Assembly (NCBI GenBank): GCA_026710965.1
Contig: JAPOQB010000746.1
Location: 1-62,783 of the forward strand
From: Deltaproteobacteria bacterium
Lineage (GTDB): Bacteria > Desulfobacterota > Binatia > UBA9968 > JAJDTQ01
Length of the DNA: 62,783 bases
Direction of reading: 5' to 3'
Below are positions 8,093 through 16,640 of this stretch, piece after piece. The translations under genes were made by a program, and so were the position numbers. Under the pieces are notes generated by a model. It saw only the letters and a list, made by a program, of their open reading frames with translations, searched no databases and was not told the DNA's origin. Each line of letters starts with the position of its first letter. The first letter of the stretch is position 1.

Positions 8093-9153
8093 TCGGCATC
8101 GACCGCTCTACGCGAGGCGTGCTTGCGCCGCCGGAGGCGGTCCCCATCGTTGCTGCGCCGATCCCGCCGGACCGCAACCCCGCACTGGTCTACCTTGCCG
8201 GCAAGGATTCAGCCGTTGGGCGCCGCGGCCTGCAGAGCTCCCTCGACCGCGCCGCGAGGATTCTGACCGGCGGTCTCACCGGGAAGGGGCGGACCGTGAA
8301 CTGGGCCGAGGTCCGCTACCAGCACGTCGCCGCCATGCGCGCCGTGCTGATCGAACAGGGCGCGAGTCCCGCCACGATCAACCACACGCTTGCCGTCGTG
8401 CGCGGCGTGGTGCGGGAGGCATGGCGGCTCGATCTGATCGACAGTCAGGTGAAGGAGCGCATCTGCGACATCAAGGGCGTGCAGGCGGGCAGGCTGCCCG
8501 CGGGGCGCCACGTCGATGCCGGCGAGATGCGCCACCTGTTCGACTACTGCGTGCGCGAGGACACACCGGGCGGCGCCAGGGACGCGGCCATACTCGCGCT
8601 CCTCTATGGCTGTGGATTGCGCCGCTCCGAGGCGGTCGCCCTGCAGCTCGCCGATTACGACGAGGGCAAGGTGACCGTTCGGCACGGCAAGGGTAACAAG
8701 GAGCGCATCGTCTACTGCCCGGCCGGGGGGAAGGCCGCTGTCGACGCCTGGATCGGCCGCCGCGGCTCCTGGCCGGGAGCACTGCTCTGTCCGGTAACCA
8801 AGGGCGGCCGCGTCCGGCAGCGCGGCATGACGGCCCAGGCGGTGATGCTGCGGTTGCGAGTGCTCGCTGAGCGCGCCAAGGTGACCCGACTGGCTCCGCA
8901 CGACCTGCGTCGCTCGTTCGTGGGGGAGCTGCTGGACGCGGGGGCCGACATCAGTTCGGTGCAGAAGCTGGCCGGCCACAGCAACGTCGCTACCACGCAG
9001 CGGTATGACCGGCGGCCCGAAGCAGCCAAGCGGCGCACCGCCGAGATGCTGCACGTCCCCTTCTCGCCGCCTGATGAACAGCCCGCACGGACTCCCGTGC
9101 CGTCTGGGCAGAACGAAGACGAATCGGTATCATCAGAGGCGGAATCCGAATAG
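8089..9153 (+). CDS. Tyrosine recombinase / integrase
   Basis: 354 residues from GTG at 8089, which overlaps the previous stop by four bases; the open frame extends further upstream but only as antisense-like filler. Residues about 20-115 form the SAM-like core-binding domain (ATINHTLAVVRGVVREAWRL). The catalytic domain shows Arg178 in CGLRRSE, H271xxR274 in HDLRRSF, His297 in AGHSN and the nucleophile Tyr306 in TTQRYDRR, plus a conserved Lys in GKGNKERIV. All catalytic residues are present, so it should be active. It probably integrates and excises the element whose replication genes follow. A strong terminator lies just after. Confidence 0.92.
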   Translation: MIGIDRSTRGVLAPPEAVPIVAAPIPPDRNPALVYLAGKDSAVGRRGLQSSLDRAARILTGGLTGKGRTVNWAEVRYQHVAAMRAVLIEQGASPATINHTLAVVRGVVREAWRLDLIDSQVKERICDIKGVQAGRLPAGRHVDAGEMRHLFDYCVREDTPGGARDAAILALLYGCGLRRSEAVALQLADYDEGKVTVRHGKGNKERIVYCPAGGKAAVDAWIGRRGSWPGALLCPVTKGGRVRQRGMTAQAVMLRLRVLAERAKVTRLAPHDLRRSFVGELLDAGADISSVQKLAGHSNVATTQRYDRRPEAAKRRTAEMLHVPFSPPDEQPARTPVPSGQNEDESVSSEAESE

Positions 9154-9174
9154 ATCACCGGGTTCCGTCACGGT

Positions 9175-9220
9175 GGCCGCCGCCGGGAAGTTGCTTCCTG
9201 GCGGCGGCCTTCTTTCTTTC
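9175..9220 (+). terminator. Rho-independent terminator of the integrase operon
   Basis: A 16-base stem (GGCCGCCGCCGGGAAG pairing with CTTCCTGGCGGCGGCC, one G-U) with a three-base loop, followed by TTCTTTCTTTC. It lies about 20 bases after the recombinase stop and isolates that operon from the replication genes. Confidence 0.85.
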
Positions 9221-9248
9221 TCCCCTCGAAATAGCTCATACTCGCGCT

Positions 9249-9419
9249 ATGACGGCATCGCCACCGTTCGGTTGGGGGGAGGGTACCTTTGGAGGACGCC
9301 CGACGCGGCTCTGGGGGCGATCTGGGCTCATGCCCGACGCCCCGGCGTGGCGCTACGGGTGCTCTAAGTTCCCGGCGCACTCCGGCGCACTCGGATCTCC
9401 TAGCGTAGAATCCGGGTAA
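9249..9419 (+). CDS. Possible small ORF between integrase and primase
   Basis: A 56-codon ATG frame (opening MTASPPFGWGEG) in the 220-base gap after the terminator. No ribosome site. It could be a short gene or only leader sequence of the primase operon. Confidence 0.2.
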   Translation: MTASPPFGWGEGTFGGRPTRLWGRSGLMPDAPAWRYGCSKFPAHSGALGSPSVESG

Positions 9420-9442
9420 CATTGGACAATACGCGCTTCTGA

Positions 9443-10579
9443 ATGAGATGGAGTTCTGCAAACAATGAACTCGATTGGGGTACCCTGATGCCTGAGGTTG
9501 CGCGGCGGCTGCTTGGCGAGCCGCAGCGCATCGAAGCTGGAGGCAACACGTGGCGCTACGGGACTTACGGCAGTATGGCCGTGAATGTTGGTGGTGAGCG
9601 CGGTGGCACTTGGTACGACTTCGAGGCTGCCGAAGGCGGGGGAGTGCTTGACTTGGTGGCAACAAAACTCTCCAGCGACCGCGCCGGAGCTGTGCGCTGG
9701 CTAAAGGAGCAGGGTCTGATTGCTTCGCGGAGCGCCGGTGCTCCGCGGATTGCACCGCGAGTCCCCCCACCCAAGCCGAAACCGCAACAGAAGCCGGTAC
9801 CAACCGCCGACTTGGCGGCCGCCATTTTGCGTGTCGCAGTACGCGCTGATGACACGGCCGCACGCGTTTACCTCGCGCAGCGCTGGACATGGCCTCCGCC
9901 CGGCATCGGGCCCGATCTTCCGCCGATGGTACAGTGGTTGCCGGCGGCGGCCGTGGCCGGGTTGCCTACTTGGCCGGGTCGTGGCGGCAGGAGGTACCGC
10001 ATGGGCCTACCTGCCCAAACCGTTGGCGCTGTGGTGTTTGCCTTCGCTGTACCCGGCACCCCCGCCGATGCTGTATCGTTGGTGGCGGTGGCGGCTGACG
10101 GACGACGATTGGCGTGGCGCCAAGGAAAGAGCCTAACGTTTGGACCAAGCCGGGGCCGCGTGTTTACAGCCCGGGACGATCCCGGCGGATCTCTTTGGCT
10201 GGTTGAAGGAGAGTGCGACGCACTGGCGTTGACGCTATACGGACACGGCGGTGTAGTTCGTAGTGTGGGCGGTACGAGCGGCTACCGCGTCGCTGGCGTA
10301 GCTGCCGACCCTGATAATCGCCCCGTGGTCCTGGTCCCAGACGCCGATCATGTTGGTGTCGCTGCCGTTACGAGCCTGCTTACCGGGTTGCCTGGGCGTG
10401 CTGTGCGCTTGGCACCCTGGCCACCGCCTTCCGACGGCGATCCGGCAAGATGGTTGGCAGATCGGCTGGTCGAGCGTGTCGGTATCCGCGAAGATGGCGG
10501 ACAGGATCCCGCCTCTGCCGTGGCCGGTGCGTGGCGCGATGTGCTGTCCGATGTCGCGCGCCGAAATGGACTGATCTAA
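9443..10579 (+). CDS. Toprim-domain primase-like protein
   Basis: Up to 378 residues; ATG at 9488 (MPEVARRLLGEPQ) is an alternative start that fits relatives better. The N-terminus has the RLLGEP ... YGTYGSMAVNV ... GTWYDFEAAEGGGVLDLV pattern seen at the front of mobile-element Toprim primases, where it stands in for a zinc finger. A Pro/Lys linker at about 110-130 follows. The Toprim core (WLVEGECDALALTLYGHG, then VLVPDADHVG) is near 250-310. Expected role: making primers at the element's origin. It is followed 22 bases later by the RepA-like ATPase. Confidence 0.75.
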   Translation: MRWSSANNELDWGTLMPEVARRLLGEPQRIEAGGNTWRYGTYGSMAVNVGGERGGTWYDFEAAEGGGVLDLVATKLSSDRAGAVRWLKEQGLIASRSAGAPRIAPRVPPPKPKPQQKPVPTADLAAAILRVAVRADDTAARVYLAQRWTWPPPGIGPDLPPMVQWLPAAAVAGLPTWPGRGGRRYRMGLPAQTVGAVVFAFAVPGTPADAVSLVAVAADGRRLAWRQGKSLTFGPSRGRVFTARDDPGGSLWLVEGECDALALTLYGHGGVVRSVGGTSGYRVAGVAADPDNRPVVLVPDADHVGVAAVTSLLTGLPGRAVRLAPWPPPSDGDPARWLADRLVERVGIREDGGQDPASAVAGAWRDVLSDVARRNGLI

Positions 10580-10601
10580 CACATGGTCTGGAGGGATTCT
10601 C

Positions 10602-11732
10602 ATGAGTGAACACTCCGTGCGCGCCCTCGAGTTGGCACGAGCGGCCTGGCGTCTTCAACAGCAACATAGAAAGGATTTAACCAGAGCGCTGCAGCCACTG
10701 ATAGACGTGACCGGTGCCAACGAGGCGACGCTGCTCGGCGCTCTGGGTGTGGCGTCGAACGCCGATAGCGATGCCGCCGCCCTGGCCACGTTCACGGCTG
10801 CCTCGGAGCTGCTGGAGTCCGTGGCCGACTTCGCGAAAGAGCCCCAACCCGCTCCCGTGTTGTGGCGCGATCCGGGCGACAACGTCCGCCACGAACCCCG
10901 TCTTTGCGATGCAGTGTTGAGCGTGGGTGAAACGGGAATCCTGTCCAGCGCCGGCGGGATCGGAAAATCGACGCTGGCGCTTGAGGTAGCAAGTGCCGCC
11001 GCGACCGCCGCCGAGAACGGAAAACTCTTTGGCACCGCGTGCGGATTGCGAGTGGCAGCCGGCCCTGTGGTGCTGGTGAGCTACGAGGATTCGGTGACGC
11101 GAATCGCACACAGGATGACCTGGATCAACAGCACTAACCTTCCAAAAGCCGTAAGGGTGTGGAGAGATCCCGACCCGTTGTGGTGCGCCGACCCTGCACA
11201 ACATGGCGCTTCTCAAGCTGGGTCGCGGTGGCCGCAACTGTGGGCGGCTGTTCGTAACGTGGGCGCGCGTATGGTGGTGATCGACCCGGTGAGTGCCACC
11301 TTGGCCGACGCGAGCACGTCCGAGACCGGCCCGGTGCGCGCCTTCCTGCGCGCGCTGGCCCGTGAGGCAGCACCGAACGACACCGAGTGCTGGAAGGGCT
11401 GTGGTGTGCTGCTGATCGCACACGACACAAAGAGTGCGAGGGATGCAATTCGCCGTGGCGAGGATCCAGGTGCCGGGGTGGTGGCCGGTTCTGCCGCTTG
11501 GTATGATGGCGCGCGCGGCGTGTTGGCGCTGATGCGTGACCCGAACGAGGGGAGCGAAGATCGTCTGTTGGAGTGCGTCAAAGCCAATTACGGACGCACC
11601 GGCTGGGGTGCACGTGTGGCCGAACGCCTCGAAAATGATGCCTATCGTGGACTCGAAATGGTCATGTTATTGGTCCGCGAAGAGATGGATGAAGCGAAAA
11701 AGAAGAGTGACAAAGAAGACCCGTTCGAATAG
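10602..11732 (+). CDS. RepA-like replicative ATPase/helicase (AAA_25 type)
   Basis: 376 residues with GGAGGG six bases before ATG. Walker A is AGGIGKST (Lys122). After it come VVLVSYED (motif typical of RepA/DnaB-type cores), MVVIDPVSA as Walker B, and LLIAHDTK as sensor. This is the RecA-fold hexameric helicase of RSF1010 RepA and many integrated elements. It lies between a Toprim primase and a probable initiator, the usual set for plasmid-type replication. A leading 60-residue helical part (LELARAAWRLQQQHR) may contact the primase. Confidence 0.8.
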   Translation: MSEHSVRALELARAAWRLQQQHRKDLTRALQPLIDVTGANEATLLGALGVASNADSDAAALATFTAASELLESVADFAKEPQPAPVLWRDPGDNVRHEPRLCDAVLSVGETGILSSAGGIGKSTLALEVASAAATAAENGKLFGTACGLRVAAGPVVLVSYEDSVTRIAHRMTWINSTNLPKAVRVWRDPDPLWCADPAQHGASQAGSRWPQLWAAVRNVGARMVVIDPVSATLADASTSETGPVRAFLRALAREAAPNDTECWKGCGVLLIAHDTKSARDAIRRGEDPGAGVVAGSAAWYDGARGVLALMRDPNEGSEDRLLECVKANYGRTGWGARVAERLENDAYRGLEMVMLLVREEMDEAKKKSDKEDPFE

Positions 11733-11835
11733 CGTTCCCAGGTTGTCCAAGGCGCGAACGGACAAGGAGGTGTGTACCGCCCTATCATTCTCTCGCTGGT
11801 GGAAACGTCGTAAGGAGAAAGAGTGCCCCAGCGAT

Positions 11836-13257
11836 ATGATCGTGTCACCGATCATATTGGCGCTCTTGTGGTCGAGGTGTTCGGAAAAGGTGCGTCTTGA
11901 CGCAAACCGCCTACTCGGTGGATTGTATGGACCCGGAGCAGGATGGTTCCCCGATGCCGCTCTCTGCGGTACCACCCTCGCGGTTGATATCGTCCGACTT
12001 TCAATTCCACTTCTCGCTATTCCGCCAGCACCGTACGGCGTGGGTGCATTTCAGAACGAAACCGTTGCGAGTATCGCTGAGGCAAATCGCAGGTGGCTTG
12101 CGATCCCGAAAGGGCGCCGGCCCCGCCATCCGCTTGAGCCCCTGGTGGATGCTTGGCAAGACCGTTCGAGGCCGCTCAACGAAACACGCCTCATTGTCAC
12201 TCAAGAACGCCGGCCGCCTCCGAAGCAAGAACCTCTGCTGCTCGTCCGGACGCCTGGAATCCTGTCGCTGCTATCCAACACCACGCTGGAAGCCGTCGAG
12301 GTAGATGGCAGAGCGATCGCCACGTTTGAGCCTGACGGCGAGCGACGACGCATATACCGCATACAACACCCACAGCAAGGGGAGCTCTTTGCGGGACCCC
12401 GGACGCTGGATGGGAGAGCGACCGGTGGAATCCTGGTGGACGCGGTGGCGCGGCTACCACTTACTGGAGACGAGCGCACTCCGTTACGTTTTCACTTGTT
12501 GCGGCTTGGGGCATTTGCCTATGCGCTGACGAGTGCGGCTACGCTGACGACCGCCGAGGGCGCGTTGCTGTTGACCGGACGCGACACCCCGGAGAGCCGC
12601 GCGTCTTTCTTGGACGTGATGTCGCTTCTTCGAAGTTTGGTTGTCGAAGGCCGCCCCGGTGAGCGCTGGGCGGTGGCCGAAGCCGAGCCCGGCGACCCAC
12701 ATCGGATTGGGCCTCCGGGGTGGTGGCTTGCCAAGCGGGGGCTCCTCGCTTACCGCCTGACGGGCATCCTATGCCGACGTATCAAAGGCGACCGACGTAG
12801 CGCGTCCCGATGGGGATCGTTGGAGCGCACCATAGCCGGAATCGAGTGCGCTTTGCTGTGGGGTAGGACCAGCGGTCGCGGACGCGGTGGTGGGTTAGCC
12901 GACACGGTGCGCGCCGTTCGGAAAGGCGGCCCGGGCCCCATCGTATTCATTCCCTGGTGGCAATTCCTGCGCTTGGCCGGGGACTATGTACCGGCGGACG
13001 CGGCAAGGCAGAGCCGGAATGCATTGACACAACGTTACAAGCGCCGCGTTGACAGCCTGGAAACCCGCGACTATTTCACCGACCAAAGCGGAGTGGCGTC
13101 GGCTCATGATACGGTGGAGATTCTGGGACGCGTACGTCCTGCGCGCAGTCGAGAGGCGGGCATCCTTGTACGCGCCACGGCTCGTTTCTGCGCCGCTTAC
13201 GCGGGCGCTGGGGAGCGGGTGAGACTGCCAGCAAGCCAACTGATAGATGTCGCCTGA
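11836..13257 (+). CDS. Probable replication initiator (Rep) of the integrated replicon
   Basis: 473 residues from ATG 11836; GTG 11770 in the same frame is an alternative, since AAGGAGG abuts it and neither start has ideal spacing. I recognise no enzyme motif. The C-terminal third looks like a winged-helix Rep domain (RWGSLERTIAGIECALLWG, then IPWWQFLRLAG, then NALTQRYKRRVDSLE). The main evidence is position: third gene after primase and RepA-like ATPase, with iterons beginning on its stop codon. By analogy with RSF1010-type RepC it would bind those iterons and open the origin. Confidence 0.55.
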   Translation: MIVSPIILALLWSRCSEKVRLDANRLLGGLYGPGAGWFPDAALCGTTLAVDIVRLSIPLLAIPPAPYGVGAFQNETVASIAEANRRWLAIPKGRRPRHPLEPLVDAWQDRSRPLNETRLIVTQERRPPPKQEPLLLVRTPGILSLLSNTTLEAVEVDGRAIATFEPDGERRRIYRIQHPQQGELFAGPRTLDGRATGGILVDAVARLPLTGDERTPLRFHLLRLGAFAYALTSAATLTTAEGALLLTGRDTPESRASFLDVMSLLRSLVVEGRPGERWAVAEAEPGDPHRIGPPGWWLAKRGLLAYRLTGILCRRIKGDRRSASRWGSLERTIAGIECALLWGRTSGRGRGGGLADTVRAVRKGGPGPIVFIPWWQFLRLAGDYVPADAARQSRNALTQRYKRRVDSLETRDYFTDQSGVASAHDTVEILGRVRPARSREAGILVRATARFCAAYAGAGERVRLPASQLIDVA

Positions 13258-13345
13258 CTACCGTCATCCGTTACCCTGACTACGGTCATCCGATATCCTG
13301 CGACTACGGTCACCGGTTACTCGGACTACCGTCATCCGTTGCCGG
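13256..13345 (+). repeat. Four iterons: putative replication origin
   Basis: Four direct repeats with core GACTAC(C/G)GTCA(T/C)C(C/G)G start at 13256, 13278, 13302 and 13324, giving periods of 22, 24 and 22 bases, about two helical turns. The first begins within the Rep stop codon (TGACTACC). An AT-rich stretch (gcgacttaaatcgtttacag) lies about 20 bases further on and could be the melting site. This is the layout of an iteron-type origin. Confidence 0.8.
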
Positions 13346-13971
13346 GATTCTCTCCCACTACTAGTGCGACTTAAATCGTTTACAGGAAGTAGATTGTGCT
13401 CGCAGAGTCAGTACCAGCCGACCGGGCTCTATGAACCTATGCCTCTAGCGATAGGTCGGGGCGCCCCCGCATTCGTGGGCGCCCCGACAACACCTCAGGC
13501 AGCTCCACCCTTTGCCAGCGCATTCGAGAGCCTGCCGCATGTGGATGGTGCGCCTGACGAGGCGGCGAACGAACGCTGCGGTAGCTCCCGGCCGGGAGGC
13601 AGGCGACGCCGTGCCCGCAGGATGCGTACACCAGGCGCCTTAAGGGCGCGGCGGTTATACGACAGGCCGCGGTGGGCACAGGGGTCGAGAGCCGGATTCG
13701 TGCGGTATCCACGGGCCGGCAGGCGGGTGCACCGGTCGCGCGGCGCACCGATGGCCTCCCGCCTGCGCGCGTGAAGCGGGCTCCGCTCGCAACACCAGTC
13801 TCAACCGTTAACCCCGCTACTCTCGCGCCCTCGTAGCGCCGGCATCGGAACTGGCGTGTAACTACCTTGTGACTCGATTGCGCCCCCGGCAACCCCCCGG
13901 CAGCCCCCCGGATGGCCCGAAGTGGTACTAGGCCACCGGCGTAACGGCACAAATGAAGCGGCTTGATGACG
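13346..13971. other. Non-coding stretch after the iterons, with a perfect hairpin
   Basis: No convincing gene. A perfect 12-base stem (GTCGGGGCGCCC/GGGCGCCCCGAC) with a 10-base loop occupies 13455-13488; it lacks a T-tract, so it is less likely a terminator than a replication or single-strand structure. AT-rich DNA at 13365-13400 follows the iterons. The remainder is GC-rich with only Arg-rich shadow frames. Confidence 0.5.
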
Positions 13972-14301
13972 TTACGCGTTGCCCGCTGCCCGCCGTCCGT
14001 TCAGTGCGAAGTGGCGATGGATGATCGCCTGCTCCGGCTCGATGCCGTACTTCTTGCCCAGTGGGGTCGGCGAGCGTCGCAGGACGCGACCGGTCGCGCT
14101 CGGGTAGCGCCGGTAGAACCACGCGATCTCGCGGGAGGCCATGACGCGGCGGCTCTCAGGCTTCGCCTGCGATTCGGGGTGGGTAAGCTGCCAACAGTCG
14201 GGCAGCGGGACCGACAGAAGCAGATGCAGGGCCAGCATGTCCTCGGCGAGCATCTTGCGCTTCAGATCGGTAAGCGTGTCACCTGGTCCTCGGCGTGGCA
14301 T
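13972..14301 (-). CDS. Small-terminase-like protein, copy 2
   Basis: 109 residues. Its core (LALHLLLSVPLPDCWQLTHP ... ASREIAWFYRRYPS) repeats the pattern of the upstream gene (LNLLLLLQGVPHAEAWRIVNP ... TRRELRFLDEQ), so the two are tandem duplicates. The pattern 'hydrophobic helix, A/C-W, x-P-x-S, then R-E-(I/L)' resembles the helix-turn-helix of phage small terminase subunits. It starts three bases after the upstream stop. Function is uncertain; no large terminase is nearby. Confidence 0.45.
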   Translation of the reverse strand: MPRRGPGDTLTDLKRKMLAEDMLALHLLLSVPLPDCWQLTHPESQAKPESRRVMASREIAWFYRRYPSATGRVLRRSPTPLGKKYGIEPEQAIIHRHFALNGRRAAGNA

Positions 14302-14304
14302 CGG

Positions 14305-14865
14305 CTATCCTCCCCCTGGCTGCGTTTCGGATGAGCCTGCTCGGTCCCAATTCTCCCAGAAGGAGTCAGGCAACTTCTTTCTGAACTCTGCCCACTCGCG
14401 GGCTTTCTGGCGGCGCGTGCGGCGCTTCGCGTTCAGTCGCATCCGGTGTTTCCGCAAGTAGCGCTGGTTCTGCCGCCTGCGCAGGCGGCGCTTGTGCTCG
14501 GCGCGACAGGTGCTGCAGCGCTTGCTCCGACCGTCGCGCTCGTTCTCGCACGGTTGGCCGGCAACGCCGATGCACTGGTGCTCCACGGTGTCTTCTTCGT
14601 CTTCCTCGTCTTCCGCGAAACCCCTCTGGAGGAGCCCCTGAATGCTGAGGTTGCTGGCCAGGAAGTCTTGTCGTTCCTTTTCCCGTTGCAGAGCCCGTTG
14701 CTCGTCAAGGAACCTGAGTTCCCTTCGGGTCAGCTCGGCGGCGGCTTGGTCGCTGGCTTTGCTGCCGGGATTGACAATGCGCCAGGCTTCCGCGTGAGGG
14801 ACTCCTTGCAGCAGCAGCAACAGATTCAACTCCTCGGCCCGACGGAACCGTAGCTCAGTCTTCAT
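14305..14865 (-). CDS. Small-terminase-like protein with zinc-binding tail, copy 1
   Basis: 186 residues. N-terminal helices (about 8-60) share the motif described for the downstream gene. An acidic patch (EDEEDEEDTVEHQC) follows at about 95-105, then CIGVAGQPCENE and CSTCRAEH, whose Cys/His could form a zinc site, and a strongly basic Arg/Lys helix (about 130-165). It is the first gene of a two-gene operon read away from the small HTH gene at 14992; the shared 126-base gap carries tandem repeats. Confidence 0.45.
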   Translation of the reverse strand: MKTELRFRRAEELNLLLLLQGVPHAEAWRIVNPGSKASDQAAAELTRRELRFLDEQRALQREKERQDFLASNLSIQGLLQRGFAEDEEDEEDTVEHQCIGVAGQPCENERDGRSKRCSTCRAEHKRRLRRRQNQRYLRKHRMRLNAKRRTRRQKAREWAEFRKKLPDSFWENWDRAGSSETQPGGG

Positions 14866-14912
14866 GACGATTCGATCATACCAGAGTGCGGGCGTTGATG
14901 AACACTAATACT

Positions 14913-14942
14913 GGCTGGAACAGGCTGGAACACGCTGAAACA
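14913..14942. repeat. Three tandem 10-bp repeats in a divergent promoter region
   Basis: GGCTGGAACA, GGCTGGAACA and CGCTGAAACA lie head to tail at exact 10-base spacing, one helical turn, between two divergent genes. This is the form of an operator bound cooperatively on one face. The divergent small HTH protein is the obvious candidate binder. Confidence 0.65.
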
Positions 14943-14991
14943 AGGCGGTCAAAGTTTACGCCTTCTTTGAAATATGATATCCTTTTGCACC

Positions 14992-15348
14992 ATGAAACGG
15001 TGTTCCACTTGCGTTCATCCCAACCGCGCGATAATCGACGCATTGTTGCGCGAAGACAAGCTGTCACTGCGGACGATCGGCGGTCGGCACGGGTTGAGTT
15101 CGTCCGCCCTGCACCGACATCGCACCCGGCACCTGGGGCTTCCCATCGTTGGAGACCTGAAGATCCCGGAAACTCTGGAAATGACCTACAACGGACTATT
15201 TCTATATCGGTGGAATGGCGAAGTGTGGGAGTGCGTGTTTACCGACGGCGAAGTACCGACAAAGAGGATGGTCCCGCAGTTGGGGAGGCGCGTCGACGGC
15301 AAGCCGGTCTTCCGCCTTCGCCCCCGTACCTACTACGACCAGTGTTGA
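14992..15348 (+). CDS. Small Cys-motif/HTH protein
   Basis: 118 residues from ATG 14992. It begins MKRCSTCVHPNRAIIDALL, then LSLRTIGGRHGLSSSALHRH, a clear helix-turn-helix with the preceding CxxC-H pair. This arrangement occurs in small DNA-binding proteins of mobile elements. The C-terminal half (YNGLFLYRWNGEVWECVF) is beta-rich. It is divergent from the small-terminase-like pair and probably regulates both through the repeats at 14913. Confidence 0.6.
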   Translation: MKRCSTCVHPNRAIIDALLREDKLSLRTIGGRHGLSSSALHRHRTRHLGLPIVGDLKIPETLEMTYNGLFLYRWNGEVWECVFTDGEVPTKRMVPQLGRRVDGKPVFRLRPRTYYDQC

Positions 15349-15432
15349 GTCCAAAGCGGCACAAAGCGGGACAGATCATCCGCCGGGAGGTGGCTTGGTT
15401 GTCCCGCGTTGTGCCGATTCGGAGAATACAGC

Positions 15433-15540
15433 TTGGCGCATTGCGAATCTGGTGGGCGCAACGCCACCCTGAGCAGTGCAGGCCTGGGCGACGCGAGCTT
15501 GGCGGGCGCCAACCTACGCGGCGCACACCTGACCCATGTG
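15433..15540 (+). pseudogene. Pentapeptide-repeat remnant
   Basis: The frame reads NATLSSAGLGDASLAGANLR and GAHLTH, five to six A(N/D)LxG-type pentapeptide units, then dissolves into a hydrophobic run. No start or ribosome site. A second remnant of this kind is at 23430-23500. Confidence 0.4.
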
Positions 15541-15643
15541 CAACGTTGCGACACCACTGCGGTATTCCTCTTGCTGTATAACCTGCGCTTGGCGGTCGCG
15601 GTTGCCGCCACGTTGACAGGTATTCGTAGTACGATACGCGGGT

Positions 15644-16396
15644 ATGACTGGAAGGCAATGCCGTGCATCGGTTATCACTGGGTGTCGCAGGGCACTCCAT
15701 AGTGCACTCGCAGGGGCAGAAGGCGATATTGCATCAGCGGCTCGTGGGCTACTGATAAGGCTTCGCGAGTCCGGCCGGGTCCACGACGATGTACTGGGTT
15801 GGATGCCGGATGATTGGCCGTTCGAGCCCGTACGTGTCCACATCGGGTCTGTGTACCGGGAGTATGCAGGGCTGCGCAAGTCAGTGGAGTTTCTGGAGAG
15901 CCAGCGATGGTTACCAGACAGCGCTCGCTGGCTCGCGGAATCCGTGCTCAAGGCAATCGGGCGCCCCCGTGTGAACCCTCTCGTGGAACGCCTGCCAGAG
16001 CCATGGCCAACGTCGTGGGCTTCGCTGTGCAGTTGGGCATGCCCGCAGCGTTGCGACCTGCCCGGCAGGATGAGATTGGCGCGTCGCGGAATGGAGATAC
16101 TGACCGGCGAGTGGCCCTGGGGGACCGCCTGGGCAGAGCCGATGCCCCCGCCGGCTTCCTGGGTGGATGTGTTGCTGGGCACCGATCCCCGCGTGGTGTT
16201 GGACTATGCGCCGCTCACCAAGTGCTCCTGTGAGTCATGCTTGAGACTCAGGTTGGAGATAGAAACAGCGCGTATGCGTTTCGGTATCGATCTTCAAACT
16301 CATGCGCACAGTCCGTGCCGGGCGGAGGTGGACAGGCCGAGGGGACGGGCGCAGCCGGGCGGGATTGATCCCGCGAAGCGCTCTCAGCGCGCCTGA
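15644..16396 (+). CDS. Hypothetical protein
   Basis: 250 residues; start at ATG 15644 without a clear ribosome site. Trp-rich (SARWLAESVLKAI, PEPWPTSWASLCSWACP, GEWPWGTAW) with CSCESC near residue 200. The last ~50 codons run into dispersed repeat copy A, so the native end may lie upstream of the repeat and the present C-terminus may be acquired. No family recognised. Confidence 0.4.
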   Translation: MTGRQCRASVITGCRRALHSALAGAEGDIASAARGLLIRLRESGRVHDDVLGWMPDDWPFEPVRVHIGSVYREYAGLRKSVEFLESQRWLPDSARWLAESVLKAIGRPRVNPLVERLPEPWPTSWASLCSWACPQRCDLPGRMRLARRGMEILTGEWPWGTAWAEPMPPPASWVDVLLGTDPRVVLDYAPLTKCSCESCLRLRLEIETARMRFGIDLQTHAHSPCRAEVDRPRGRAQPGGIDPAKRSQRA

Positions 16397-16640
16397 CGCG
16401 CGATTCCCGTAGCGAAACGGGGTCGACGACGCCGTTTCGGATCGAAACGGATCGGGTCGCCGCGGTCGCATTCCAGCGGGCCATAGCAGCGCGTCCAGGA
16501 GGCGGCTGGCGCTGCGTCGGCGGCATTCAACGGGCGGCGAACAGCGTGGCGGCGGCAGCGCTCCGCGCTCAGCGGCCCCTCGCCGGCGTCGCGCAACGCC
16601 CAACGCAGGCTGTAGTAGCGTGGCATCCCTGCGCGCGTGG
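16367..16640. repeat. Dispersed repeat, copy A
   Basis: Shares with 18178-18420 a block GCGCTCTCAGCG(C/T)GCCTGACG(C/A)GCGATT, an AGCGAA hairpin-like segment, and further on GTCGCGCAACGCCCA(A/G)CGCAG. On the minus strand the second block reads LRWALRDAG. It appears to be a degenerate mobile or repeated segment of about 250 bases. Confidence 0.5.

Noticed and set aside
13256-13345. CRISPR array reading of the repeats after Rep
   Set aside because: Only four repeats, spacers of a few bases, no cas genes; period and place fit iterons.
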